Shown here piece after piece: positions 47,751 through 57,582 of a stretch of DNA of 64,000 nt (positions are counted from its first letter, which is position 1; every line of letters begins with the position of its first letter). The position numbers were made by a program, and so were the translations under genes. This stretch comes from Dactylosporangium sucinum (GTDB lineage: Bacteria > Actinomycetota > Actinomycetes > Mycobacteriales > Micromonosporaceae): contig NZ_BMPI01000042.1 of NCBI RefSeq assembly GCF_014647515.1, positions 21,272 through 85,271 of the forward strand. Reading direction: 5' to 3'. The notes under the pieces were generated by a model that saw only the letters and a list, made by a program, of their open reading frames with translations, was not told the origin of the DNA and ran no database searches.

Positions 47751-49229
47751 GTGCCCGACCTGTCCGCACTTCGTCGCTCGGCGCGTTCCCTGCAGCGCGC
47801 GGTCCGCGCCGGTGACCCCGCCGCGATCGACCGGGTCGCCGCCCGCCACCCCGCCGGCCCGCCCGCCGAACCGGCCCGGTTCGCGCTCACCGCCGCGCAG
47901 CTGGTCGTCGCGCGCGAGCAGGGGTTCGCCAGCTGGCCGCGGCTGCGGCGGTACCTCGACACGGTGGCGTCCCACGGCTGGGACAGCCGCACCGCCGCGT
48001 CGCCCGCCACCCTGCCCGCGGACGAGTTCTGCCGGCTGGCCTGCTTGACGTACACCCGCGACGACGGCCCCGGCCGCTGGACCGCCGCGGGCCGCCTGCG
48101 CACCGCCGACCACATCTGGGCGGCGTCGGCCGCGGCCCGCCCCGCGGACGTCGCCCGGCTGCTCGCCGCCGACCCGCTCCTGGCGCGGGCGAGGGGCGGC
48201 CCGTTCGGGTGGCGGCCCCTGCTGTACCTCACCTACTCCCGCGTCGACCCGGCACCTCCGGAGCCGGACGTGCTCGCCGTCGCCCGGCAACTGCTGGCGG
48301 CCGGCGCCGACCCGAACGAGGGCCACCTCTTCGACGGCCTGCCGTACCCCTTCACCGCCCTCACCGGCGTCCTCGGCAACGGCGAGCTGGGCCCGGCGCG
48401 CCAGCCGCGGCACCGGTACTGGCACCCGCTGGCCGAGCTGCTCCTGCGCTCGGGCGCCGACCCGAACGACGCCCAGGCCCTCTACAACACGATGTTCCTG
48501 GCCACGACCGACCACCTGGAGCTGCTGTTCGCCCACGGCCTGGGCCGCCCGGCCGGCGGCACCTGGCGGTCCCGGGTGGGCGAGGCGATCCCGCCCCCGG
48601 CCGACCTGCTGCGCACCCAGCTGCGCTGGGCGGTCGAGCACGACCAGCGCGCGAAGGTCCGCCTCCTGGCCGCGCACGGCGTCGACGTCCACGCGCCGTT
48701 CACCGGCGACGGCCCGGCCTGGGCCCCGGGCGACGGCCGGACCCCGCTGGAGCTGGCCCGCCTGTACGGCCACGCGGAGATCGCGGACCACCTCGTCGCC
48801 TGCGGTGCGGCCGAGCCGCCGGCGGACCCGGTCCACGATCTGATCGCGGCCGCGTTCCGCGCCGACCACCCGGCGGTCGAGGCGCTGCGCGCCCGGCACC
48901 CGGACGTCGTGACCCGGGCCCGCGCCGCCCGCCCCGGCCTGGTCGTCTGGGCCGCGGCCCGCTCCACGCCCTCCACGGTCTCGCTGCTGGTCGAGCTGGG
49001 CTTCGACGTCAACGCCCTGGGCCGCGCGGACGCCCCGGTGGAGGAGCCGTGGGAGACGGCCCTGCACCACGCCGCGGGCGCGGGCGACGTGGCGCTGACC
49101 GAGCGCCTGCTGGCCCTGGGCGCCGACGTGCGGGCCCGCGACCGCCGCTTCGGCGCGACCCCGCTGGACTGGGCCCGCCACCTGGGCCAGCCGGCCACCG
49201 CCGCCCTCCTGGAGGAGGCCATGCCCTGA
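47751..49229 (+). CDS. Ankyrin-repeat protein
   Basis: The protein has 492 residues from GTG 47751, with GAGAGGAGG just upstream. N-terminal residues 1-60 resemble a short helical segment found before ankyrin arrays in actinobacteria (FALTAAQLVVAREQGFASWP). Repeats are visible at about 125, 170 (ARQLLAAGADPNEG), 220 (AELLLRSGADPNDA), 300 (RLLAAHGVDVHAP), 330 (TPLELARLYGHAEIADHLVA), 400 (LLVELGFDVNALG) and 435-490 (ALHHAAGAGDVALTERLLAL; TPLDWARHLGQPATAALL). It is probably a cytosolic protein-binding scaffold; the partner is unknown. Confidence 0.9.
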   Translation: MPDLSALRRSARSLQRAVRAGDPAAIDRVAARHPAGPPAEPARFALTAAQLVVAREQGFASWPRLRRYLDTVASHGWDSRTAASPATLPADEFCRLACLTYTRDDGPGRWTAAGRLRTADHIWAASAAARPADVARLLAADPLLARARGGPFGWRPLLYLTYSRVDPAPPEPDVLAVARQLLAAGADPNEGHLFDGLPYPFTALTGVLGNGELGPARQPRHRYWHPLAELLLRSGADPNDAQALYNTMFLATTDHLELLFAHGLGRPAGGTWRSRVGEAIPPPADLLRTQLRWAVEHDQRAKVRLLAAHGVDVHAPFTGDGPAWAPGDGRTPLELARLYGHAEIADHLVACGAAEPPADPVHDLIAAAFRADHPAVEALRARHPDVVTRARAARPGLVVWAAARSTPSTVSLLVELGFDVNALGRADAPVEEPWETALHHAAGAGDVALTERLLALGADVRARDRRFGATPLDWARHLGQPATAALLEEAMP

Positions 49230-49244
49230 TCGGCCGGCCCGGCG

Positions 49245-49509
49245 TCAGCGGATGGCGCGTTCGGCGAGGGCGAGCAGCGAGTCGGTGAGCTTGCCGATCA
49301 GGGCCAGCAGCAGGATCGCCAGCAGCATCACGTCGGTGCGGCCGGCTGGGTGACGGCCGGGTACTTCGCCAGGAAGTCCTCGCGGGCGTTGAGCGTGCCG
49401 TAGGAGTTGAACGACTTGTTGCGGTAGATGTGACCGACCCGCCGATCCCGCCGCCGGCGCCGGTCACCACGGCGAGCCGGCCGGTCAGATCCGGTGTCAT
49501 GCTGCTCAT
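49245..49509 (-). pseudogene. Chimeric scar: SDR start, SsuA-like fragment, SsuC-like end
   Basis: Reading the minus strand from ATG 49509: MTPDLTGRLAVVTGAGGGIG is the first strand and loop of an SDR. It breaks after GGIGG. In another frame HIYRNKSFNSYGTLNARED then FLAKYPAVTQ is a piece of a nitrate/sulfonate binding protein (SsuA type). In a third, TDVMLLAILLLALIGKLTDS then LLALAERAIR-stop is the C-terminus of the partner permease (SsuC type). Three genes have thus been reduced to about 265 bases by at least two deletions. Confidence 0.7.
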
Positions 49510-49586
49510 GCGCCCACCGTCCGCGGGCGGACCGGGCGGATCCATGCACTGCCGGCACATGGATGCGGCCGGTGTACCGTCACGGG

Positions 49587-50471
49587 GTGACGCCGCCCCC
49601 TGCTCCCAGCGGCAATGTCCTCATCGCCGGTCCGGTCGCCTGGAATCTGCTCATCCGCGTCGATGAGCTGCCCCGGCCCGAGCCGCACACGGTCTTCGCC
49701 GGCTGGCACCACGAGACGCTGGGCGGCACGTCCGCCGGCAAGGCCCTGAACCTGGCCCGGCTCGGCCTGGGCGTGACCCTGGCGACGCTCCTGGCCGACG
49801 ACGACGCGGGCCGGCGCATCGCGGCCGCGCTGCGGGAACCCGGGATCGACCTCTTGGCCTTCCCGAGCGCCAACGGCTCGGAGCGCCACGTGAACCTCAT
49901 GGACCGGCACGGGGCGCGGCTGTCGGTGTACCTGACGCTCCCGCGGCCGGCGCTGTCGGTAGCGGTGCCGGCAACGGTGCTCGCAGCGGCCGACGCGGTC
50001 GTCGCCGACCTGGCCGACCACAGCCGCCCCGTGCTGCGCGCCGCCCGGGCGGCCGGCCGGCCGATCTGGTGCGACCTGCACGACTACGACGGCGAGAGCG
50101 AGTTCCACCGCGAGTTCGCCGAGGCGGCCGACTACCTGTTCGTGAGCGACGAACGCCTCCCCGACCCGGAGTCGTTCCTGCGGGCCCGGGTCGCGGCGGG
50201 CGCCGGCCTGGCCGTGTGCACCCACGGCGCCCGCGGGGCAACGGCCCTGGCGAGGGGTGGCGACCCGGTCCACGTCGAGGCGACCCGCGTGGACGAGGTC
50301 GTGGACACCAACGGCGCGGGCGACGCGTTCTTCGCCGGCTTCCTGGCGGCCCACCTCCGCGGCGCGCCACTGCTCGAGTGCCTGCGCCAGGCCTCCCGCG
50401 CGGGCGCCCTGGCCGTCCGCACCCGCGACCTGGCTCCCGCGGACCTCGCGCCGGAGTCGATCCAGGCATGA
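49587..50471 (+). CDS. PfkB-family carbohydrate kinase
   Basis: The protein has 294 residues from GTG 49587. Motif 1 is LGGTSAGKALNLARLGLGVT near residue 45, and motif 2 is DTNGAGDAFFAGFLAAHLRG near 245, with the catalytic Asp and anion hole. VCTHGARGATAL is the usual ATP-binding segment. The family phosphorylates sugars or nucleosides (ribokinase fold). The exact substrate cannot be read. The DNA upstream (49245-49509) is a deletion scar, so the promoter may derive from a lost neighbour. Confidence 0.9.
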   Translation: MTPPPAPSGNVLIAGPVAWNLLIRVDELPRPEPHTVFAGWHHETLGGTSAGKALNLARLGLGVTLATLLADDDAGRRIAAALREPGIDLLAFPSANGSERHVNLMDRHGARLSVYLTLPRPALSVAVPATVLAAADAVVADLADHSRPVLRAARAAGRPIWCDLHDYDGESEFHREFAEAADYLFVSDERLPDPESFLRARVAAGAGLAVCTHGARGATALARGGDPVHVEATRVDEVVDTNGAGDAFFAGFLAAHLRGAPLLECLRQASRAGALAVRTRDLAPADLAPESIQA

Positions 50472-50526
50472 CGCCGTACCCTCGTGCCCGCCTCGCGGGC
50501 GATTCGGCGAGGTCCGGCGTGCGGTC

Positions 50527-51123
50527 GTGAGCCTCGGCATCATCGGCCAGGCGGCGGGCCTGTTCGCCGTCACCAACATCGACGATATTCTCGTCCTGGC
50601 CCTGTTCTTCGCCCAAGGCGCCGGCCACCGGGCCGCCGCGCGCCGGATCACGGCCGGCCAGTACCTCGGCTTCGCCGCGATCCTCGCCGTTGCGGGGGCG
50701 GCGGCGTTCGGCGCCACCTTCCTGCCCGAAGCGGCCGTTCCGTATCTCGGCCTGCTGCCGCTCGCGCTCGGCGTCAAGGCCGCGGTGCAGGCCTGGCGGC
50801 ACCGCAACGATCCCGACGAGGAACGAGCGACCAGGCAGGGCGGGCCGAGGGCCCTGGAGGTCGCCACGGTCACGTTCGCCAACGGCGGCGACAACATCGG
50901 CGTCTACGTTCCGGTGTTCGCCACCGCCGGCCTCGGTGGCATGATCGCCTACTCGGTGGTCTTCCTGGTCCTGATCGCGGTCTGGATCCTGACCGGCCGG
51001 TACTTCGCGACGCGGCCGGTCATCGCGAGGGCGCTGAGCCGGTGGGGGCACATCCTGCTTCCGCTGGTCCTGATCGGCATCGGCCTGCTCATCCTGATCG
51101 AGGGCGGCGCGTTCGGCCGGTAG
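50527..51123 (+). CDS. CadD-like cadmium-resistance transporter family protein
   Basis: The protein has 198 residues from GTG 50527, with no strong ribosome-binding site. Five to six TM helices are seen. The repeated acidic motifs TNIDDILVLALFFAQ (residue 16 on) and FANGGDNIGVYVPVFA (near 118) are the family's signature pair, probably metal-binding. YLGLLPLALGVKAAVQAW lies between. CadD-type proteins export cadmium or other cations. No ArsR/CadC regulator is next to it. Confidence 0.85.
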   Translation: MSLGIIGQAAGLFAVTNIDDILVLALFFAQGAGHRAAARRITAGQYLGFAAILAVAGAAAFGATFLPEAAVPYLGLLPLALGVKAAVQAWRHRNDPDEERATRQGGPRALEVATVTFANGGDNIGVYVPVFATAGLGGMIAYSVVFLVLIAVWILTGRYFATRPVIARALSRWGHILLPLVLIGIGLLILIEGGAFGR

Positions 51124-51141
51124 CTCCGGGATAGCCCGCGC

Positions 51142-51318
51142 TCAGGCGGCCTCCTGGTCCTCGAACGGCCGCCACAGCGGATGCGCCGCACCACCGTCCG
51201 GCTCGACCGGCCGCGCGGCGGGCGACGCCGGGCGGTGCCGATCGTCCCACACGACGAGCAGGCCGGCGGCGGCCCGCAGTACCACGGCGGCGAGCAACGC
51301 CCAGAGCATCCACGGCAT
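51142..51318 (-). CDS. Small single-pass membrane protein
   Basis: The protein has 58 residues from ATG 51318 (or 51309). One TM helix (MLWALLAAVVLRAAAGLLVV) is followed by a hydrophilic, Pro-rich tail ending HPLWRPFEDQEAA. Codon bias is normal. It lies between the CadD-like gene and a larger membrane-protein gene on the same strand, 42 bases downstream of the latter. Unknown function. Confidence 0.5.
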   Translation of the reverse strand: MPWMLWALLAAVVLRAAAGLLVVWDDRHRPASPAARPVEPDGGAAHPLWRPFEDQEAA

Positions 51319-51360
51319 GCTGTGTCCATTCCCCGCGCGGGCCCGGGCGACACAAGGTTC

Positions 51361-52095
51361 TCAGCGTGGACGCGTGCCGCGGGCCGCAGCCCACTGCGCG
51401 AGCGCCACGAACCAGCCGAGCAGCAACAGCCACAGGTACGCGTCCGGCAGCTCGGCCCGCCCGACCGCGACCCGCGCGGCCGGAGCCAGCGCCGGCGGCG
51501 CGAGGTCGGGGATCAGCCAGCCCGGCCCGACGGCGGCCGACGCGGTGACGACGTTGAGGATGAGCAGCGCCGCGGTCGTGCCGGCGCTCAGCGCGGCGAC
51601 CCGTCCGCCGGCCGCGCCGGCGCCGGCCATGGCTGCCGCCACGAGCAGGATCGCCGGCCACGGGCCGGGCGGGATCGGCGGCACCGCCAGCACCACGGCG
51701 GTCCACGCGGCCGCGGCGGCCGTCCCGGCGGCGGCGCCGGTGAGCAGCGCGCGGGGCGTCGCCGCCGAGCGGTGCGCCGTCATCGCCAGGCCGGCGGCGA
51801 GGTAGCCGGCGAACGCGACCCCGAAGACGGGCACGCCGGCCAGGTCGGGGCCGGTCCGGCCGGCCAGGAACAGCACGGCCTCTACCGCGAGCGTGCCGAC
51901 CAGCAGGTATCCGGTCGCCCGGACCAGCCGCGCGGCCCGGCCGCCACCCACCGGCCCGAGCGGGCCGACGACGCCGAGCTCCACGACGAGCGCGAGGGCG
52001 GCGACCAGCGCGACCACTCCCCAGCGCCGCGGCGGTTGGCCGATCGTCGCGCTCCACCGCACCACGTACGCCACGAGGGCGACGGGCGCCTGCAC
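51361..52095 (-). CDS. Polytopic membrane protein of unknown function
   Basis: The protein has 244 residues from GTG 52095. Seven or so hydrophobic segments are seen (for example WGVVALVAALALVVELGVVG, GVPVFGVAFAGYLAAGLA, AYLWLLLLGWFVALAQWAAA). There is no recognised motif and few charged residues. The start is uncertain: the open frame continues upstream without similarity, so the N-terminus may have been lost, in keeping with the truncated fragment on the other strand at 52130. No confident family. Confidence 0.6.
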   Translation of the reverse strand: MQAPVALVAYVVRWSATIGQPPRRWGVVALVAALALVVELGVVGPLGPVGGGRAARLVRATGYLLVGTLAVEAVLFLAGRTGPDLAGVPVFGVAFAGYLAAGLAMTAHRSAATPRALLTGAAAGTAAAAAWTAVVLAVPPIPPGPWPAILLVAAAMAGAGAAGGRVAALSAGTTAALLILNVVTASAAVGPGWLIPDLAPPALAPAARVAVGRAELPDAYLWLLLLGWFVALAQWAAARGTRPR

Positions 52096-52129
52096 GCGAA
52101 CCGCACGCGCCCCCGCGCACGCTTCGCCG

Positions 52130-52357
52130 ATGCAGCAGTCGCGCCTGCCCGTCGTCGCCGTCGTCGCGCTCCTGGGGGGGGCGCCGGGTGCACCGGGAAC
52201 GGGCCGGCGCCGGTCCGGCCCCTCGGCGTCGCTGAGCCCCCGCCCGGACGTCCCGCGCCTGCCCGCCGGGCCGAAGAAGGTGGTGCGGTCGATGCTCATG
52301 TCGCCGGACCGCACCGAGGTGCTCCTGCAGACCGACGACGGCTGGGAGCGCGTCAGC
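52130..52357 (+). pseudogene. N-terminal part of a secreted-protein gene cut off by the monooxygenase gene
   Basis: ATG 52130 opens MQQSRLPVVAVVALLGGAPG, signal-like, then PDVPRLPAGPKKVVRSMLMS and TEVLLQTDDGWERVS with clear protein character up to about 52357. There the convergent flavoprotein gene begins and the frame turns into antisense noise, ending at 52417. A run of eight G at 52175-52182 lies in the leader and is prone to slippage. Presumably a 3'-truncated remnant. Confidence 0.4.
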
Positions 52358-53576
52358 CGAGGTGGCCGGCCAGGTGGTCGATCACCTCGCGGGCGTCGTC
52401 CTCGATGCCGTGGATGAACGTCGACTTGCGGCGGCGCAGCACCGGCAGGCCCAGCGCGTACAGGCCCGGGCTGGCGACCACCCCGCCGTCGTGGTCGAGG
52501 CGGCCCTTCGCGTCGACGACCGGCACGTCGAGCCAGTCGTACGACGGGCGGAAGCCGGTCGCCCACACGATCGTGCGGATCTCGCCGCGGCGCAGGTCGA
52601 GTTGGAGGCGGCTCGACGCGGGGACGCGGGTCGGGGCGAACCGCTCCGGCGGGCCGGCCTCGGCGCCGCTCGTGCGGGCCCACTCGTCGAACGTGTCGAG
52701 CAGCCGCTCCAGCTTCAGGTCGGCCAGCGAGAACACGTTGCGCAGGCCGCCCGAGAACAGGGCCGTGCCGTCGCGCACCGCGGCCCAGCGGCCGACCAGC
52801 TGCACGCCCAGGTCGGTGAGCGCGTTGAGGTCGAGCGTGGCCCGGTCCGGTGCGCCGACGAGCTGCGGCGACGGCAGCCGCCGGGCCCTCGTCAGGTCGT
52901 CGATCTCGTCGTACCGCTGGTCCCACACGCCCGAGGCGTCCATCCACCAGAGCACGTCGTGCCCGCGGTACAGCCGGGGAAGGCGCGTGTGCTCGCCGAC
53001 GGACAGCGTCACCGGGCGGCCCGACCGCTGCAACTCGGCGGCGAGCTGCACGCCCGTCGCCGAGGCGCCGACGACCAGGACCCCGCCCTCGGCCAGCTTC
53101 GCGGGGCCGCGGTAGTCGAACGGGGTGAGCTGCTCGACCTCGGGCGGGACGGCGTCGTGGAACGGCGGCACGGTCGGCCGGTTGCAGGCGCCGCTGGCGA
53201 TGACCACGGTCCGGCAGCGCAGCTCGCCCTGACCCGTGGTCACGTGGTAGCCGGCGTCGGTGCGCCGGACCGAGGTGACCGCGGTGCCGGTCCGGACGGG
53301 GGCGCGGGTGACCGCGGCGAAGCGCTCGACGAGCTCGACCACCTCGCCCATCGTGAGATACCCGTCCGGGTCCGGCCCGTCGTACGGCAGGCCGGGCAGG
53401 CCGCTCTGCCAGTTGGGCGTCAGCAGCCGCAGCGAGTCCCAGCGCTCGCGCCGCCAGGAGTTGGCCACCTCGCCGCGCTCCAGCACGACGTGGTCGATCG
53501 ACCGGTCGGTGAGGAAGCGGCTGGCGGCCAGCCCGGCGTGCCCGGCGCCGATGACGACGGTGGTGACGGTCTCGAT
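52353..53576 (-). CDS. Flavin-containing monooxygenase-like protein without a canonical start codon
   Basis: The protein has about 408 residues. The FAD loop TVVIGAGHAGLAASRFLTD begins immediately after the OsmC stop. ANSWRRERWDSLRLLTPNWQ, VASGACNRPTVPPF, the NADP loop VLVVGASATGVQLAAELQRS and TIVWATGFRPSYDWLDVP complete the flavin monooxygenase pattern. The open frame contains no ATG, GTG or TTG before 53486, and that GTG would delete the FAD loop. ATC 53576 or a start lost by deletion are the options; I give 53576 as a placeholder. It follows OsmC, so read-through coupling is possible. Confidence 0.75.
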   Translation of the reverse strand: METVTTVVIGAGHAGLAASRFLTDRSIDHVVLERGEVANSWRRERWDSLRLLTPNWQSGLPGLPYDGPDPDGYLTMGEVVELVERFAAVTRAPVRTGTAVTSVRRTDAGYHVTTGQGELRCRTVVIASGACNRPTVPPFHDAVPPEVEQLTPFDYRGPAKLAEGGVLVVGASATGVQLAAELQRSGRPVTLSVGEHTRLPRLYRGHDVLWWMDASGVWDQRYDEIDDLTRARRLPSPQLVGAPDRATLDLNALTDLGVQLVGRWAAVRDGTALFSGGLRNVFSLADLKLERLLDTFDEWARTSGAEAGPPERFAPTRVPASSRLQLDLRRGEIRTIVWATGFRPSYDWLDVPVVDAKGRLDHDGGVVASPGLYALGLPVLRRRKSTFIHGIEDDAREVIDHLAGHLG

Positions 53577-53586
53577 GGCGCGGCCC

Positions 53587-54135
53587 TCAGGCGACTTCGA
53601 CGGAGACGTTCGTCGGGTTGGTGAGCGCGTCGAAGACGGCCGAGCGCTTCTGCGACTGGGCGACGAGGGCCTCGATCTCCTGCTTCGTGGCGTCGGCGTC
53701 GATGTTGAAGGTCACCTTGACGTCGTTGAAGCCGTTGCGCACGTCGCTGTCGGCGCCGAGGATGCCGCGGATGTCGTGCTGGCCCTCGACGGACGCCTCG
53801 ACCGAGCGCAGCTGGATGCCCCGGTTCTGGGCGACGGACGCCACGCCGGCGGTCAGGCAGGCGGCGAGGCCGACGAGCAGGTACTCGATCGGCGTGATGC
53901 CGTTGTCCTCGGCGGCGAAGACCTCGGGGTGGTCGGCCTCGAAGACCGACTCGGTCTTGTGGCTCTGCTCCTGGCCGAGCCCGTAGTACTTCTGGATCCG
54001 GGTCTGGCTGTGCACGCCGTTCTGCCACTTGGAGGAGGCTCGCCAGGTGAACTGCGCGGCCTCGGGCGCGCCCTGCAGCGCCGTGCGCGCCTCCAGCAGC
54101 GCCTGGACGTTGACCCCGTTCTCGACCGTCGTCAT
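53587..54135 (-). CDS. OsmC-family protein
   Basis: The protein has 182 residues from ATG 54135, with GGGAGGAG upstream. The family pattern is clear: FTWRASSKWQNGVHSQTRIQ, then DNGITPIEYLLVGLAACLTA containing the first conserved Cys, and QNRGIQLRSVEASVEGQHDI. The second Cys typical of peroxidatic OsmC/Ohr is missing (position reads TFNIDADATKQEIEALV). It may be a thiol-independent or one-Cys relative. It precedes the monooxygenase gene on the same strand. Confidence 0.85.
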   Translation of the reverse strand: MTTVENGVNVQALLEARTALQGAPEAAQFTWRASSKWQNGVHSQTRIQKYYGLGQEQSHKTESVFEADHPEVFAAEDNGITPIEYLLVGLAACLTAGVASVAQNRGIQLRSVEASVEGQHDIRGILGADSDVRNGFNDVKVTFNIDADATKQEIEALVAQSQKRSAVFDALTNPTNVSVEVA

Positions 54136-54198
54136 GATGCTCCTCCCATTTTCCCGATCGGGTTGGTTGACAGTACACCGGGCCTCCACCCTGCGACT

Positions 54199-55382
54199 AT
54201 GATCGCCGCCATGGAAGCTGGATCGGTCGGACGGGTCGAGACGCAGTTCCTTGACCTGCCGAAACCGGTTCGTCTTGACTGCGGGCGGGAGCTGCATCAG
54301 GTCCGGGTCGCCTACGAGACCTACGGCACGCTGTCACCCGAACGGGACAACGTCATCCTGGTCTGCCACGCGCTCAGCGGCGACGCGCACGCCGCCGGCG
54401 TGTCGGCGGCGCCGGGCGAGAGCACCCGCGACGGCTTCGGGGCCGAGGATCGCGACGGCACGGCGGGCAAGGGCCTCGGCTGGTGGGACGGCATGATCGG
54501 CCCGGGCAAGGCGTTCGACACCGACCGCTACTACGTGGTCTCCACCAACCTGCTCGGCGGCTGCCGCGGCACCACCGGGCCGTCGTCGACCGACCCGGCG
54601 ACCGGCCGGCCCTACGGCTCGGACTTCCCGGTCATCACGGTCGCCGACATGGTCCGCACCGAGCGCGCGTTCCTCGACGAGCTCGGCATCGAGCGGCTCG
54701 CGGCGGTGGCCGGCGGCTCACTCGGCGGGATGCAGGCCCTGCAGTGGGCGGTGTCGTATCCCGACCAGGTCGACGCGATCGTGGTGATCGCGAGCACGCA
54801 CGCGCTGCACCCGCAGGGCGTGGCCTGGAACTCGATCGCCCGCGACGCGATCATGCGCGACCCCGACTGGCAGGGCGGCCACTACCACGGCACCGGCCGC
54901 GCGCCCGACGCCGGCATGGGCGTGGCCCGGATGGTCGGCCACGTCACGTACCTGTCGGCGCCCGCGATGGGCGACCGGTTCGGCCGGCGGCTGCAGTTCG
55001 CCGACGACGTCCGGTACACGATCACCGAGCCGGAGTACCAGGTCGAGAGCTACCTGCGGCACCAGGCGGCCTCGTTCGTCAAGCGCTTCGACGCGAACAC
55101 GTACCTCTACACCTCGCGGGCGCTGACGTACTTCGACCTCGCCCGCTCGTTCGGATCCTTGCGGCAAGCCTTCGCAGCGGTCACGGCCCGGACGCTGCTC
55201 ATCGCCTTCAGCTCCGACTGGCTGTATCCGCCGGCCGCCTCGCAGGAGATCGCCTCGGCGCTGGGGGAACTCGGCAGGCCGGTCGAGTTCCACGTCATCG
55301 ACGCGCCGTACGGCCACGACTGCTTCCTGCTGGAGGAGGCGCGGCAGACGCCGATCATCCGCCGTTTTCTTCTGGAGACCTC

Positions 55383-55386
<4 letters not shown>
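54199..55386 (+). CDS. metX: Homoserine O-acetyltransferase
   Basis: The protein has 395 residues from ATG 54199, or 391 from ATG 54211. It is an alpha/beta-hydrolase-fold acyltransferase: VAYETYGTLSPERDNVILVC, HALSGDAHAAG, the LLGGCRGTTGPSS loop, the nucleophile elbow AGGSLGGMQALQW, the Asp in FSSDWLYPP and the His in YGHDCFLLE. It transfers acetyl (or succinyl) from CoA to L-homoserine, the first step of direct-sulfhydrylation methionine synthesis. It is coupled to metY by a GTGA overlap. No SAM riboswitch is seen in the 64-base upstream gap. Confidence 0.95.
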
Positions 55387-56692
<1,306 letters not shown>

Positions 56693-56696
<4 letters not shown>

Positions 56697-57175
56697 TGGA
56701 TTTGGCCCGCTACCAGGACCCACTGACCATCCAGCGGGTCCTGCACGGCACCCGCACGATCGCGATCGTGGGCCTGTCGAACAACGAACTGCGCGCGAGC
56801 TACTTCGTGGGCTACTACCTGAAGCGTCACGACTACCGCGTGATCCCGGTGAACCCGCGGGCAACCTCGATCATGGGCGAGACGAGCTACCCGACACTGG
56901 AGGACGTCCCGGTCCCGGTGGACGTGGTGAACGTCTTCCGCGCTCCGGACGCACTGCCGGAGATCGCCCGCTCGTCGGTGGCCATCGGCGCGTCGACGCT
57001 GTGGTGCCAGTTCGGCGTCATCAACGAGGAGGGCGCGCGGATCGCCGAGGACGGCGGCCTGACTGTGATCATGGACCGCTGCCTGAAGGTGGAGCACGCA
57101 CGGTACGTGGGGCGGATGCATTGGCTGGGCTTCAACACCCAACGCATCACCGCGGTGCGCGGCGGCCTCCAGTAG
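56693..57175 (+). CDS. CoA-binding domain protein (YccU-like)
   Basis: The protein has 160 residues from ATG 56693, overlapping the metY stop (ATGA). A complete CoA-binding Rossmann domain is present: TIAIVGLSNNELRASYFVGY, YRVIPVNPRATSIMGETSYP, VDVVNVFRAPDALPEIARSS and LTVIMDRCLKVEHARY. The same domain forms part of succinyl-CoA synthetase, but free-standing ones have no proven role. Its strict coupling to metX-metY is seen in several actinobacteria and suggests a function in sulfur or acyl-CoA metabolism (inference). Confidence 0.9.
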
Positions 57176-57192
57176 CGCCTCCCTTTCGCCCC

Positions 57193-57248
57193 CATGATCC
57201 ATGGAGAGTTCTGGCTGTCATGGCGACCAGGACGCTCCATGGATCATG
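57193..57248. repeat. 56-bp palindromic intergenic element
   Basis: Arms of 14 bp are identical: CATGATCCATGGAG at 57193-57206 and its reverse complement at 57235-57248. Including an inner stem (GTTCTGG with CCAGGAC) 20 of 22 positions pair around a 12-base loop. It lies 17 bases after the met operon and probably folds as a terminator-like hairpin; similar palindromes are scattered between genes in Micromonosporaceae. Confidence 0.75.
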
Positions 57249-57305
57249 AACACCGGGAGCCGGCGCGGACGTGGGTCGGCGGCGGGCGCCGGCCGAGGCG
57301 GTGTG

Positions 57306-57422
57306 TCAGACCGGGCCGCGGGAGCGACGGGTTCTGAACAAGCTCACCGCGAGCGCCGCCACGCCCAGCGCCGCCAGCAGGACGGCCGCGGCCGCCATCG
57401 CCACCGCGGTGACGTTGGTCAT
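57306..57422 (-). CDS. Possible 38-residue single-TM peptide
   Basis: ATG 57422 gives MTNVTAVAMAAAAVLLAALG followed by VAALAVSLFRTRRSRGPV: one TM helix and a basic cytosolic tail, a typical small membrane protein. The ribosome-binding site is poor, so it is uncertain. Confidence 0.35.
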   Translation of the reverse strand: MTNVTAVAMAAAAVLLAALGVAALAVSLFRTRRSRGPV

Positions 57423-57582
57423 CGCGTACCGTCCGCGTCCCACCAGCGTTGCATCATGTGCGCCACCTCGACCCCGCCCGAAACGACCGTTTCGCACGGA
57501 AAACGGCGAATTTGCCGCAGCGGTTACGGCGTCCGGGTGCATTCGCGAACCGACGAGATCGCGCGGTAACGAACCCGGCGTC

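Noticed and set aside
54136..54198. SAM riboswitch before metX
   Set aside because: Only 63 bases separate OsmC and metX and none of the SAM-class consensus blocks is present.
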